Notes: a model not told the origin generated them from the sequence alone. A DNA stretch of 64,000 nt from Mycobacterium sp. DL440 (GCF_011745145.1 NZ_CP050191.1:4642180-4706179), one strand, 5' to 3'. Counted from the first letter of the stretch, positions 29,698-39,688 are shown. Translations and numbers: made by a program.

Positions 29698-32600
29698 GTG
29701 ACAGCTGCCGCCAGTGCACACGAGATTCCACCGCAATACGTCCTATCCCCACTGGCCCCCGAGCCACGGACGCTCGTCGACATCCTGCACGACACGGCCA
29801 GGCGTTTTCCCGATGCACCGGCCCTCGACGACGGCTCCGTACAGCTCACCTACTCCGAGCTGATCGCCGACGTCACCGACAGCGTGGCCTGGCTGGCGGC
29901 GCGCGGTATCGGCCGCGGCGACAAGCTCGGAATCCGGATGCCCTCGGGCAGCTATGCGCTGTACGTGGCGATCCTGTCGGTACTGGCCTGCGGCGCCGCC
30001 TACGTCCCGGTGGACGCCGACGACCCCGACGACCGGGCTGAGCTGGTATTCGGCGAGGCAGGAGTGGTCGGGGTGATCACCGAGGCCGGCCTGGTCCGCG
30101 GGCCCGGGTCCTCGCGCGGCTGGCGCGCCGCCGAGCCGCTGGGGCGCGACGACGCCTGGATCATCTTCACCTCGGGCTCGACCGGCACCCCGAAGGGTGT
30201 GGCCGTCACCCATCGCAGCGCCGCCGCGTTCGTCGACGCCGAAGCTCGGATGTTCTTGCAGGACAACCCGATTGGCCCTGGCGACCGGGTATTGGCCGGA
30301 CTGTCGGTCGCGTTCGACGCATCGTGTGAGGAGATGTGGCTGGCCTGGCGGCACGGCGCCTGCCTGGTGCCCGCCCCACGCTCGTTGGTGCGCAGCGGCA
30401 TGGACCTGGGCCCGTGGCTGGTGAGCCGCGACATCACCGTGGTGTCCACGGTGCCTACACTGGCCGCGCTGTGGCCGGCCGAGGCGCTGGAAGCGGTCCG
30501 ATTGCTGATCTTCGGGGGCGAGGCCTGCCCACCCGAGCTGGCCGCCCGGCTGGCGGTCGACGGCCGCGAGGTGTGGAACACCTACGGCCCCACCGAAGCA
30601 ACCGTCGTCGCCTGCGCGGCACAACTGGACGGTCAGGGCCCGGTCAGCATCGGCCTGCCGCTGGCCGGCTGGGACCTGGCGGTGGTGGACAAAGATGGCC
30701 TGCCGGTGGCGATCGGCGACGTCGGCGAGCTCGTGATCGGCGGCGTCGGGCTGGCCCGCTACCTCGACCCCGAGAAGGACGCAGAAAAGTACGCCCCGAT
30801 GCCGACGCTGGGCTGGAGCCGGGCCTACCGCAGCGGCGACCTGGTGCGACTGGAGACCGACGGCCTGTACTTCCAGGGCCGCGCCGACGATCAGGTCAAG
30901 GTCGGCGGCCGTCGCATCGAACTGGGCGAGGTCGACAACGCACTCGTTCACCTACCCGGGGTGAGCGGCGGTGCGGCCGCGGTGCGCAAGACCGCGAGCG
31001 GAACACCCCTGTTGGTCGGCTATATCGCCAGCGCCGATCCGGGCTTCGACCTGGCTGCGGCGCGCACCGCGCTGTCCGAGTCACTGCCGGCCGCCCTGGT
31101 GCCCCGCCTGGTGCTGCTCGACGAACTCCCGACCCGCACGTCGGGCAAGGTGGACCGCGACGCACTGCCGTGGCCACCGTCCGGAGGTGCCGATCAGGAC
31201 GCCCCCGAACTCGACGGCACCATGGGCTGGCTGGCCGGATTGTGGCGCGACGTACTCGGTACGCCAGTCGAAGGTCCGGAGGCCGACTTCATCGCGCTGG
31301 GCGGCGGCTCGCTGTCCGCCGCACAGTTGGTGGCCGCATTGCGCCAGCGCTACCCACTGGTGACCGTCGCCGACCTCTACGACCACCCCCGGCTCGGTTC
31401 ACTGGCCGGCTATCTCGACGAGCTCAAACCGCCGCCGGAGATCCACACCCGTGAGGTCACACCGACGCCGCTGCTGACCCAGGCCGCACAGGTCGCACTG
31501 TCGCTGCCGTTGGCCACCCTGACCGGCATGCAGTGGGTGGTCTGGCTGGCACTGCTGAACAACCTGGCCGCCGTCTCGGGAATCGTGTCGTGGGCGCACC
31601 CGCTCAGCTGGTGGTGGGTACTGGCCGGGTTCCTGCTGTTCGTCACGCCGCTGGGCCGCATGGGCATCGCCGTACTGTTCGCCCGGATGCTGCTGACCGG
31701 GCTTGAGCCCGGCACCTACCGACGCGGCGGCGCGGTCCACCTCCGCGTCTGGATCGCCGAGCGGCTGGCCGATGCCAGCGGCGCGGAGAACCTGGCCGGT
31801 GCGCCGTGGATGGTCTACTACGCCCGCGCCCTGGGCAACAGCGTCGGCAAGGGCGTCGACATGCACTCGGCTCCGCCCGTCACCGGAATGCTCAAAATGG
31901 GCCACCGCGCTTCGGTCGAACCCGAGGTGGACCTGACCGGGCACTGGATCGACGGCGACCTGTTCCACGTCGGGCCGGTATCCATCGGCAACGACGCCAC
32001 GATCGGCGCTCGCACCACGCTGCTCCCCGGGGCGAGCATCGGCAAGAACGCCGATGTCGCGCCCGGCTCAGCAGTGACCGGCAAGGTGAAGAACGGTCAG
32101 TTCTGGAAGGGTTCGCCCGCCGTGAAATCCGGCAAGGCCCGCCACCCGTGGCCCGATCACCGGCCGCGGCGCGCCCCGCTGTGGGTCGCCGTGTACGGGG
32201 TGTCCTCGCTGCTGCTCGCCGGCCTGCCGCTGCTGGCCCTGGCCGCCGGCCTCGCGGTGATCGCCTGGGGAGTGCACGGCACCGCCTCACCCGCCGATGC
32301 TGTGGCGCCGGCCCTGGCATGGACCCCGGCCGCAGCGTTGGTTGCACTGCTCACCTACGCCGCGCTGACCGTGATCGGGGTGCGTCTGCTCTCAGTGCGC
32401 CTGTCGGAGGGCTACCACCCCGTGCGCAGCCGGGTCGGCTGGCAGCTGTGGACCACCGAACGCCTGATGGACGCGGCCCGCAACTACCTTTTCCCGATCT
32501 ATGCCAGCCTGCTCACACCGTGGTGGCTGCGCCTGCTCGGAGCGCAAGTCGGCCGGGACACCGAAATCTCGACGGCCCTGTTCACCCCGAAGTTCACCGA

Positions 32601-33651
32601 GGTGCAGGACGGCGCGTTCCTGGCCGACGACACCATGGTGGCCTCCTACGAACTGGGCGGCGGCTGGATCCATGTCGCCAAAGCCACGATCGGCAAGCGC
32701 GCCTTCCTCGGCAACTCAGGCATCACGCAGCCGGGCCGCAAGGTGCCCAACGACGGGCTGGTGGCCGTGCTGTCGGCCACGCCGCACAAGGCCAAGGCCG
32801 GCTCCTCCTGGCTGGGCAGCCCACCGGTCCGCCTGCGCCGCAACGCCACCGCCGCCGATGCGCTACGCACATTCCATCCGCCGGTCCGGCTCAAGATCAT
32901 GCGCTCGGCGGTCGAAACCTGCCGGTTGATCCCCGTGATCGTCACCTTCGCCATCGGCATCGCGGTGCTCGGTGCGATGCAGGCCGTGACGATCCGGTTC
33001 GGCTTCCTGTGGACCGCAGTGTCCGCAGGTGTGGTGCTGCTGGTCGCCGGCACGGTGGCCGGGACCATCGCGGTGATCGCAAAGTGGTTGGTGGTCGGCC
33101 GGATTCGCGCGGTGGAACATCCGCTGTGGTCGTCGTTCGTGTGGCGCAACGAGGTGTCGGACACCTTCGTCGAAACCGTCGCCGCACCCTGGTTCGCCCG
33201 GGCCGCCAGCGGCACCCCGGTGATGAACCTGTGGCTGCGCGGGCTGGGCGCCTCGATCGGGCGCGGCGTGTGGTGCGAAACCTACTGGCTACCCGAAGCC
33301 GATCTGGTGGCGCTGGAGACCGCGTCCACCGTCAACCGCGGCTGCGTGGTGCAGACCCACCTGTTCCACGACCGCATCATGCGGCTGGACAGCGTTGTGC
33401 TCGAAGAGGGTTCGACGCTGGGGCCGCACTGCGTGGCACTGCCCGCGGCGCGCCTGGGTGCCGGCGCCACGGTCGGCCCGGGTTCGCTGGTCATGCGGGG
33501 CGATGAGGTACCACCGTCGACACGCTGGCAGGGCAACCCGATCGCCCCGTGGAACATGTTCGGCAAGAAACGTGCCAGCGAAAAATCCACGGACAAGGCC
33601 GCAGAGAAGTCGGACAAGACTGCCAAGAAGACAGAAGACCCTGCCGCGTGA
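29698..33651 (+). CDS. Pls/PosA-family NRPS with membrane and hexapeptide acyltransferase domains
   Basis: 1317 residues. An adenylation domain (about 20-495) has TSGSTGTPKG near 158, NTYGPTEATV near 294, YRSGDLVRL near 378, GRADDQVKVGGRRIELGEV near 393 and SGKVDRDALP near 483. A carrier domain follows, with the phosphopantetheine Ser in LGGGSLSAAQL near 538. The rest alternates transmembrane helices (from about 590) with three left-handed beta-helix (LbH) acyltransferase-like parts, for example SIGNDATIGARTTLLPGASI near 765 and VTASTVNRGCVV-type repeats near 1200. No condensation domain is present. It probably activates an amino or hydroxy acid and transfers it to a membrane substrate. A TAGTTT box 6 nt before the GTG suggests a leaderless mRNA. 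Confidence 0.88.
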   Translation: MTAAASAHEIPPQYVLSPLAPEPRTLVDILHDTARRFPDAPALDDGSVQLTYSELIADVTDSVAWLAARGIGRGDKLGIRMPSGSYALYVAILSVLACGAAYVPVDADDPDDRAELVFGEAGVVGVITEAGLVRGPGSSRGWRAAEPLGRDDAWIIFTSGSTGTPKGVAVTHRSAAAFVDAEARMFLQDNPIGPGDRVLAGLSVAFDASCEEMWLAWRHGACLVPAPRSLVRSGMDLGPWLVSRDITVVSTVPTLAALWPAEALEAVRLLIFGGEACPPELAARLAVDGREVWNTYGPTEATVVACAAQLDGQGPVSIGLPLAGWDLAVVDKDGLPVAIGDVGELVIGGVGLARYLDPEKDAEKYAPMPTLGWSRAYRSGDLVRLETDGLYFQGRADDQVKVGGRRIELGEVDNALVHLPGVSGGAAAVRKTASGTPLLVGYIASADPGFDLAAARTALSESLPAALVPRLVLLDELPTRTSGKVDRDALPWPPSGGADQDAPELDGTMGWLAGLWRDVLGTPVEGPEADFIALGGGSLSAAQLVAALRQRYPLVTVADLYDHPRLGSLAGYLDELKPPPEIHTREVTPTPLLTQAAQVALSLPLATLTGMQWVVWLALLNNLAAVSGIVSWAHPLSWWWVLAGFLLFVTPLGRMGIAVLFARMLLTGLEPGTYRRGGAVHLRVWIAERLADASGAENLAGAPWMVYYARALGNSVGKGVDMHSAPPVTGMLKMGHRASVEPEVDLTGHWIDGDLFHVGPVSIGNDATIGARTTLLPGASIGKNADVAPGSAVTGKVKNGQFWKGSPAVKSGKARHPWPDHRPRRAPLWVAVYGVSSLLLAGLPLLALAAGLAVIAWGVHGTASPADAVAPALAWTPAAALVALLTYAALTVIGVRLLSVRLSEGYHPVRSRVGWQLWTTERLMDAARNYLFPIYASLLTPWWLRLLGAQVGRDTEISTALFTPKFTEVQDGAFLADDTMVASYELGGGWIHVAKATIGKRAFLGNSGITQPGRKVPNDGLVAVLSATPHKAKAGSSWLGSPPVRLRRNATAADALRTFHPPVRLKIMRSAVETCRLIPVIVTFAIGIAVLGAMQAVTIRFGFLWTAVSAGVVLLVAGTVAGTIAVIAKWLVVGRIRAVEHPLWSSFVWRNEVSDTFVETVAAPWFARAASGTPVMNLWLRGLGASIGRGVWCETYWLPEADLVALETASTVNRGCVVQTHLFHDRIMRLDSVVLEEGSTLGPHCVALPAARLGAGATVGPGSLVMRGDEVPPSTRWQGNPIAPWNMFGKKRASEKSTDKAAEKSDKTAKKTEDPAA

Positions 33652-34985
33652 CCCGATCGAAGAAGGCCGCAAAGAAAGTGACGCCCGCACCAGTTATCGA
33701 TCCTTATCTGCCCACCAACGGCAACTTCGGGTACCGGGTGTCGCGCTACGAACTCGATCTGGAATACAAGGTGGCGATCAACCGGCTGGCCGGGACCGCC
33801 ACCATCACCGCGGTGACCTTGGCCGCGATCCGCACCTTCACCCTCGACCTGTCCGACGCACTTGCGGTGTCGCGGGTCTCGGTGAACGGCCGCCGCCCCG
33901 CCCAGTACCGATGTTCGGGCGGGAAGCTGTCGGTCACCCTGCCCTCGGCCCTGCCCGCCGGTGCGGCGATGACCGTCGTCATCCGCTACAACGGAACCCC
34001 GCGCCCCATCGAAACCTTTTGGGGTGAAGTCGGTTTCGAGGAACTGTCGAACGGGGCCCTGGTGGCCGGCCAACCCAACGGGGCGGCCTCCTGGTTCCCG
34101 TGCGACGACCATCCCAGCTCGAAGGCCAGCTACCGGATCCAGATCAGCACCGACAGCCCGTACTACGCCCTGGCCAACGGCGAGTTGATCTCCCGAAAAG
34201 CCCGCGCCGGCCACACCGTGTGGACCTACGAACAGGCCGAACCGACATCGAGCTACCTGATCACCCTGCAGATCGGCCAGTACGAGAGCCAGCGGCTGAC
34301 CAAGACACCGGTACCGATGCACGCGGTGCTGCCCGCCCGGCTGCGCCGCAATTTCGAGCACGACTTCGAAGATCAGCCGCAGATGATGAAGCTCTTCATC
34401 AAGATGTTCGGCCCCTATCCGCTGGCCAGCGGCTACACGGTGGTGGTCACCGAAGACGACCTTGAGATACCGCTGGAGGCCCAGGGCATCTCGATCTTCG
34501 GGGCCAACCACTGCGACGGGCACCGCGGCGCCGAGCGGCTGATCGCCCACGAACTGGCCCACCAGTGGTTCGGCAACTCGGTGACGGCGCGACGCTGGCG
34601 CGACATCTGGCTGCACGAGGGATTTGCCTGCTACGCGGAGTGGCTGTGGTCCGAGCACAGCGGCGGGCACACCGCCGCGGAGTGGGCCGAGCACTATCAC
34701 GAGCGGCTGCGCGACAAGCCCCAAGACCTACTGCTGTCCGATCCCGGGCCCGAGGACATGTTCGACGACCGGGTCTACAAGCGCGGAGCGCTGACCCTGC
34801 ACGCGCTGCGCACCCTGATCGGTGACCGCAATTTCTTTGCGCTGCTGAGGGATTGGACGGCCCGCTACCGCCACAGTACGGCATTCACCGACGATTTCAC
34901 CGGGCTGGCCGCCGGCTACACCGACGAGCCACTGCAGCCGCTGTGGCAGGCCTGGTTGTATTCGAAAGAGCTGCCGGACCTGTGA
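33648..34985 (+). CDS. M1-family metallopeptidase
   Basis: 445 residues from a GTG overlapping the PosA-like stop (GTGA). The zinc site is HELAHQWFG starting at residue 301, with the third ligand Glu in WLHEGFACYAEW near 324. A catalytic Tyr is plausible in DRVYKRGAL. The exopeptidase GAMEN motif is replaced by EIPLEAQG, as in some actinobacterial M1 proteins, so aminopeptidase activity is likely but not certain. It lacks the long C-terminal domain of PepN. It has a Lys-rich N-terminus (TRSKKAAKK) and no signal peptide. Tight coupling to the NRPS-like gene suggests a shared process. Confidence 0.88.
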   Translation: MTRSKKAAKKVTPAPVIDPYLPTNGNFGYRVSRYELDLEYKVAINRLAGTATITAVTLAAIRTFTLDLSDALAVSRVSVNGRRPAQYRCSGGKLSVTLPSALPAGAAMTVVIRYNGTPRPIETFWGEVGFEELSNGALVAGQPNGAASWFPCDDHPSSKASYRIQISTDSPYYALANGELISRKARAGHTVWTYEQAEPTSSYLITLQIGQYESQRLTKTPVPMHAVLPARLRRNFEHDFEDQPQMMKLFIKMFGPYPLASGYTVVVTEDDLEIPLEAQGISIFGANHCDGHRGAERLIAHELAHQWFGNSVTARRWRDIWLHEGFACYAEWLWSEHSGGHTAAEWAEHYHERLRDKPQDLLLSDPGPEDMFDDRVYKRGALTLHALRTLIGDRNFFALLRDWTARYRHSTAFTDDFTGLAAGYTDEPLQPLWQAWLYSKELPDL

Positions 34986-36232
34986 CCGACGGCGGCGCCG
35001 CCCCGGCAACCGGCCCCATCACGCGCAGCAGCGTCGCCCGCGTCGGGCTGGCGACGGCGATCAGTGCGGTGTGCGGCTACGCCGTGCTGTACCTGGCGGC
35101 TCGGGCCCTCGAGCCGGCCGGATTCTCGGTCTTCAGCGTGTTCTGGGGCGCGTTCGGCCTGGTGACCGGGGCCGCCAACGGCCTGCTGCAGGAGGCCACT
35201 CGTGAGGTCCGCTCGTCGCGACACCGGGATCTCAGCGGCGGCCCCACCACGCACCCGATGCGGATCGCCGGGCTGGTCGGCATCGTCGCGGCGCTCGTCA
35301 TCGCGGTCAGCTCGCCGCTGTGGAGCGCACATGTGTTCGTCGAGTCCCGCGCGCTGAGCGTCGTGCTGCTCAGCGTCGGGCTGGCCGGATTCTGTCTGCA
35401 CGCCACCCTGCTCGGCATGCTCGCCGGGGTGAACCGGTGGACCGAGTACGGAGCACTGATGGTGACCGACGCCGGAATCCGGGTGGCCGTCGCCGCCGCG
35501 ACGTTCGTGCTCGGCTGGGGCCTCGCCGGGTTCCTGTGGGCGACCGTGGCCGGCGCGGTGGCCTGGCTGATCATGCTGATCGCCGCACCGGCAGCGCGCC
35601 TGGCCGCCGGACTGCTCACCGCGGGCAGCCCCACGACGTTCCTGCGCGGGGCCGCGCACTCGATCGCCGCGGCCGGCGCCAGCGCGGTCCTGGTGATGGG
35701 ATTCCCGGTGCTGCTCAAGGCCACCTCGGGTGATCTGGGCGCGGCCGGCGGTGTGGTGATCCTGGCCGTGACGCTGACGCGTGCGCCACTGCTGGTTCCG
35801 CTCACCGCGATGCAGGGCAACCTGATCGCGCACTTCGTCGACCAACGCGACAAACGGCTGCGGGCGTTGCTGGTTCCCGCGGCCGCGGTGGCCGCGCTGG
35901 GCGCTGTAGGCGTGGCCGCAGCCGGACTTCTGGGGCCCTGGCTGCTGCGGGTGGGGTTCGGCGACGAATACCGCGCCGGCGGCGCCCTGCTCGCCTGGCT
36001 GACCGCAGCTGCCGTCGCCATCGCGATGCTGACACTGACCGGCGCCGCCACCGTCGCCGCCGCCCTGCACCGGGCCTACGCGCTGGGATGGATCATCGCC
36101 ACCGTCGCGGCCGTGGCACTGCTCCTGCTACCGGTGGGGCTGGAGACCCGTACCGTCATCGCGCTGCTGTGCGGACCGCTGGTGGGTATCGCGGTTCACC
36201 TGGGCGCGCTCGTCCGACGGGCTCCCGGATGA
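34982..36232 (+). CDS. Polytopic membrane protein, flippase-like (Rv3630 homologue)
   Basis: 416 residues, GTG start overlapping the peptidase stop. At least twelve hydrophobic helices are visible, starting with VGLATAISAVCGYAVLYLAA and then AGFSVFSVFWGAFGLVTGAA, a layout seen in polysaccharide/lipid flippases of the MOP superfamily. M. tuberculosis has the homologous gene directly before the Rv3631 glycosyltransferase, as here. A role in moving a lipid-linked saccharide or glycolipid across the membrane is a reasonable inference without direct evidence. Confidence 0.83.
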   Translation: MTDGGAAPATGPITRSSVARVGLATAISAVCGYAVLYLAARALEPAGFSVFSVFWGAFGLVTGAANGLLQEATREVRSSRHRDLSGGPTTHPMRIAGLVGIVAALVIAVSSPLWSAHVFVESRALSVVLLSVGLAGFCLHATLLGMLAGVNRWTEYGALMVTDAGIRVAVAAATFVLGWGLAGFLWATVAGAVAWLIMLIAAPAARLAAGLLTAGSPTTFLRGAAHSIAAAGASAVLVMGFPVLLKATSGDLGAAGGVVILAVTLTRAPLLVPLTAMQGNLIAHFVDQRDKRLRALLVPAAAVAALGAVGVAAAGLLGPWLLRVGFGDEYRAGGALLAWLTAAAVAIAMLTLTGAATVAAALHRAYALGWIIATVAAVALLLLPVGLETRTVIALLCGPLVGIAVHLGALVRRAPG

Positions 36233-36289
36233 TTGCGGAGCGGCTCCGGCCGCGACATTGGGCCGCCGTGTAGTTTGGTGCCCATCGAC

Positions 36290-36988
36290 ATGCGCTTTCA
36301 CGACATTTGGATCATCATCCCCGCCTTCAATGAGGCGAGCATCATCGGCGACGTCATCTCCGACGTGCGCTCGGTTTTCCCCAACGTGGTGTGTGTCGAC
36401 GACGGCAGCCGTGACGGCACTGCCGACCTGGCCGTGCGGTCCGGCGCGCATGTCGTCCCGCATCCGGTGAACCTCGGTCAGGGCGCGGCAATCCAGACCG
36501 GCGTCGAATACGCGCGCAGCCGGCCCGGCGCCCGCGTATTCGCCACGTTCGATGCCGACGGTCAGCATCAGGTCAAGGACGTGGTGCGGATGATCGACCG
36601 GCTCGACACCGACGGTGCCGATCTTGTGGTGGGAACCCGGTTCGCCAACCCGGACGCCCACGCGGTGACGCATACGCCGCCGTTGAAGCGGATCATCCTG
36701 CGCGCGGCGGCATTCCTGAGCCCGCAGAGCCGCGCATTCGGGCTCACCGACGCGCACAACGGCCTGCGGGTGTTCAACAAGTTGGTGGCCGACGAGCTCA
36801 ACCTCACCATGAACGGCATGAGTCACGCCGGTGAGTTCATCTCGCTGGCGTATGAAAAGCGTTGGCGCGTGGTCGAGGAACCGGTCGAGATCCTCTACAC
36901 CGACTACTCGAAGTCCAAGGGGCAACCACTGCTCAACGGGGTGAACATCCTCTTCGACGGGCTGTTACGCAGGAGGATGTCCCGATGA
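36290..36988 (+). CDS. Family 2 glycosyltransferase (dolichol-phosphate-mannose-synthase-like), Rv3631 homologue
   Basis: 232 residues from the ATG at 36290; a GTG at 36278 would add four. Family 2 features are IIPAFNEASIIGDVI, VCVDDGSRDGTADLA, NLGQGAAIQTGVEYA and FATFDADGQHQ, with the DxD-like metal site DAD. It has no C-terminal membrane helices, but the next gene encodes a two-helix DUF2304 protein that overlaps by 4 nt, a common pairing. It probably transfers a sugar to a polyprenyl phosphate for envelope glycan synthesis. The exact sugar is unknown. Confidence 0.92.
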   Translation: MRFHDIWIIIPAFNEASIIGDVISDVRSVFPNVVCVDDGSRDGTADLAVRSGAHVVPHPVNLGQGAAIQTGVEYARSRPGARVFATFDADGQHQVKDVVRMIDRLDTDGADLVVGTRFANPDAHAVTHTPPLKRIILRAAAFLSPQSRAFGLTDAHNGLRVFNKLVADELNLTMNGMSHAGEFISLAYEKRWRVVEEPVEILYTDYSKSKGQPLLNGVNILFDGLLRRRMSR

Positions 36989-37326
36989 ACTGGATTCAGG
37001 CGCTACTGATCGTCGCGGTGCTGGTGCTGTTGGCGTACCTGCTTGGGTCACGGCGCAGCGCACGATCCAAGGCGTGGGTGAAGGTCGGTTTCGTGTTGTT
37101 CGTGGCGGCGGGCATCTACGCGATCCTGCGCCCCGACGACACCACTGTGGTGGCCAATTGGCTTGGCGTGGACCGCGGTACGGACCTGATGGAGTACATG
37201 CTCATCATCGCGTTCGTCTTCGTCACGCTGTCGACGTACCTTCGCATCAAGGATCTCGAGCTGCGCTACGCCCGGCTGGCCCGGGCCGTGGCCCTGCAGG
37301 ACGTGCGGGTGCCGGAAGACGCTTAG
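36985..37326 (+). CDS. DUF2304 membrane protein, Rv3632 homologue
   Basis: 113 residues with three hydrophobic segments: 4-20 (QALLIVAVLVLLAYLLG), about 33-48 (VGFVLFVAAGIYAIL) and about 70-87 (LMEYMLIIAFVFVTLSTYL). It ends in a soluble amphipathic helix. The ATG overlaps the glycosyltransferase stop (ATGA). DUF2304 proteins accompany GT2 enzymes and in M. tuberculosis the partner has been reported to help the glycosyltransferase modify membrane lipids. It ends in a 4-nt convergent overlap with the TetR gene. Confidence 0.9.
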   Translation: MNWIQALLIVAVLVLLAYLLGSRRSARSKAWVKVGFVLFVAAGIYAILRPDDTTVVANWLGVDRGTDLMEYMLIIAFVFVTLSTYLRIKDLELRYARLARAVALQDVRVPEDA

Positions 37327-37904
37327 CGGCTGAGAAGCGCCGCCAACATAGCGATCCGGGCGTCCTCGAGTTCCGGCAGTGGCAGCACGCGGCGCACCAT
37401 GGCCGCGCCGTCGAACGTGTTGAGCAGGACGGCCAGCACCACGCTGAATGAATCTTCGGGGAATTGGTCGACCCCCGGTGTGGTCTTGGCGACTTCATGG
37501 ATGTTGTTGACGTACTCGGCGAGCACCACCTGCAGCGGGCCCCGTAGCTTCTCATCGGTGCGCGCCGCCATCAGCAGCTCATGCCACACGGTGTTGGTAT
37601 CACTGCCCGCGATGTCCCGCAGGATCGTCAGTACCGCCGGCAACGGCGGTTGCTCGGCGGCGATGTCTGCAATCAGCTTGCTTCCCAATTCCAACTGACG
37701 GCGCGCCACCTCTCGCGCCGTGGCCGCCATGAAATCGCTCATGGTGGGGAAATGCCGGAACAGCGCGCCATCGGAAACCTTGGCCCGCTTGGCGATCACC
37801 GCCGCCGACGCCCGCGCGTACCCGACCTCGACGATGGTGTCGATGCTGGCGTCGAGCAGGCGCGCCACGGTTTCCTCACGACGCTGCCGCTGGGTTCTCG
37901 CCAT
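37323..37904 (-). CDS. TetR/AcrR-family transcriptional regulator
   Basis: 193 residues. The N-terminal helix-turn-helix reads ARASAAVIAKRAKVSDGALFRHFPTM in two overlapping segments, the classic TetR DNA-binding core, followed by an all-helical ligand domain. It starts 2 nt after the deacylase stop, so it is the second gene of that operon. The palindrome at 39710-39721 in the operon's promoter is its likely operator, making it a self-regulating repressor of the deacylase. The ligand is unknown. Confidence 0.93.
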   Translation of the reverse strand: MARTQRQRREETVARLLDASIDTIVEVGYARASAAVIAKRAKVSDGALFRHFPTMSDFMAATAREVARRQLELGSKLIADIAAEQPPLPAVLTILRDIAGSDTNTVWHELLMAARTDEKLRGPLQVVLAEYVNNIHEVAKTTPGVDQFPEDSFSVVLAVLLNTFDGAAMVRRVLPLPELEDARIAMLAALLSR

Positions 37905-37906
37905 GT

Positions 37907-39688
37907 CTAGACGGACGTGTGGTCCAGTTGCTCGACACCGGCCCGCAGGTACCGGCCCGATTTCACCGATTCACCGTAGCCGTCCCGGAACTGACCGTTG
38001 CGGAACACCACGGCACCGTTGACGGCGGTCGCGATGACGGCGTCGTCGCTGCGGTTCACCATGCGGCTCAGCCCGCCGTAGAACGGGACCGACTCCTCGT
38101 GGTAGGCCTCCACCGTGTCGTTGAGGCCGGCTGGGTCGATCACCACGAAGTCGGCGCGGTCACCTTGGCGCAGCGTGCCGGCCCGGACGCCGAACCAGTC
38201 GGCCACCTCGGCGGTCAGCCGGTGCACGGCATGTTCGGTGGTCATGAATGGCCGTCCGGCCAGCTGGGCATCGCGTACCCGCTTGAGCAGCTTCACCGGG
38301 TAGTTGTAGAACGCCATGTTGCGCAGGTGCGCACCGGCATCCGAGAAACCCATGTGCACCGACGGTTCCTTGGCCAGCTTGTCCAGGAACTTCGGCCGGT
38401 CGTTGGCCACGATGGTGGTCCAGCGAACGTTGCGCTCACCGTTGTCGACCAGCACATCGAGGAAGGCGTCGAGCGGGTGGATGCCGCGCTCGTCGGCGAT
38501 CTGCCCGAAGCTCTTGCCGATCAGCGCTTTGTCGGGGCATTCGACGATCCTGGCGTCGTGGAAGTCGCGGTGCCACAAGGTCGGTCCGAGCACGCGCCGG
38601 TCGAAGGACTTGCGGAACCGGCGTCGGTATTCGGGGTCGGCGAGCAGCTTGTTGCGCTCGAACTGATCTTTGAGATGCAGCGCGGCCGTTCCGGCGCCGA
38701 ACTCCTCGAACACGGGCAGATCGATTCCGTCCGAATACAATTCGAACGGCACCGGCAGATGCTGGAACCGCACATTGGCGCCCAGGATCCGGTTGAGCAG
38801 CCGGACACCCGGCCCGAGCACCCGCACCGCACCGGGCGAGGACTTGGCGTCGGCCGATACCAGCAGGCTCATCCGCACACCCCGGCGTCGACCGAATTGG
38901 CCGCTGCTCTCCAGGAAGAAGTTCAGTGCCTCATGAACTTTCGCCACATTCGGCGCGCTCTGCAACATCCGTCCGCGCTTGCGCAGGACTTTGATCAGGC
39001 GCCGGCGCTCACGCCAGGTCGCGAACGTCGACGGCAATGCGCGGGACCGGAACCGGTCCCCATCGAGCTTGTCGATCGCCGCGTCCATCCCGGACAGACC
39101 GAGCATGCCCGCGTCGAGGGCCTCGTCGAGCTTGGCCGCCATCGTTTCCAGTTCGGCGTCGGTCGGGGTGACGCCGCGGGTGGTAGCCCGGTCCAATCCC
39201 AGCACCGAGGCCCGCAGATCCGAATGCCCCAGCAGCGACGCGATATTCGGGCCCAGCGGCAGGTCGTCGATGACCTTCACGTACTCGGCCGGACCCGACC
39301 AGGTCTTGTGCTGCTCCAAGGCGCCCAGCACGAACTGGCGCGGAACCGCCTCGACGCGGCTGAACAGATCGGCAGCATCCTCGGTGTCGGCGTAGACCGT
39401 CGAGAGCGAGCACATGCCGAGCAGCACGGTCGTCACGCCGTGACGCACCGATTCCCGCAGGCCCGGATCGAGCAGGACCTCGGCGTCGTAGTGGGTGTGC
39501 ACATCGACGAAGCCGGGCAACACCCATTTGCCGCCGGCGTTGATGACGTCGGGACAGTCGGTCTCGTCGATCGGCGTGGCCGATACCGCGACCACCACCC
39601 CGTCGCGAATCCCCAGCGTACGGACCTGCGGCGGGGCGCCGGTGCCGTCGAACCACAGGCCGTTGCGAACGATGACGTCGTAGGACAT
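37907..39688 (-). CDS. N-acyl-D-amino-acid deacylase / amidohydrolase
   Basis: 593 residues of the amidohydrolase superfamily, D-aminoacylase subgroup. The metal motif HTHYD lies near residue 63 in LPGFVDVHTHYDAEVLLDP. A C-terminal region (MGFSDAGAHLRNMAF) holds the catalytic Asp, and DRADFVVIDP is the usual end of the barrel. The first residues, MSYDVIVRNGLWFDGTG, match the small beta-domain start. It is longer than E. coli-type deacylases and close to mycobacterial family members. The start is at ATG 39688 with a TAGCGT box 6 nt upstream, so the mRNA is probably leaderless. Confidence 0.9.
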   Translation of the reverse strand: MSYDVIVRNGLWFDGTGAPPQVRTLGIRDGVVVAVSATPIDETDCPDVINAGGKWVLPGFVDVHTHYDAEVLLDPGLRESVRHGVTTVLLGMCSLSTVYADTEDAADLFSRVEAVPRQFVLGALEQHKTWSGPAEYVKVIDDLPLGPNIASLLGHSDLRASVLGLDRATTRGVTPTDAELETMAAKLDEALDAGMLGLSGMDAAIDKLDGDRFRSRALPSTFATWRERRRLIKVLRKRGRMLQSAPNVAKVHEALNFFLESSGQFGRRRGVRMSLLVSADAKSSPGAVRVLGPGVRLLNRILGANVRFQHLPVPFELYSDGIDLPVFEEFGAGTAALHLKDQFERNKLLADPEYRRRFRKSFDRRVLGPTLWHRDFHDARIVECPDKALIGKSFGQIADERGIHPLDAFLDVLVDNGERNVRWTTIVANDRPKFLDKLAKEPSVHMGFSDAGAHLRNMAFYNYPVKLLKRVRDAQLAGRPFMTTEHAVHRLTAEVADWFGVRAGTLRQGDRADFVVIDPAGLNDTVEAYHEESVPFYGGLSRMVNRSDDAVIATAVNGAVVFRNGQFRDGYGESVKSGRYLRAGVEQLDHTSV

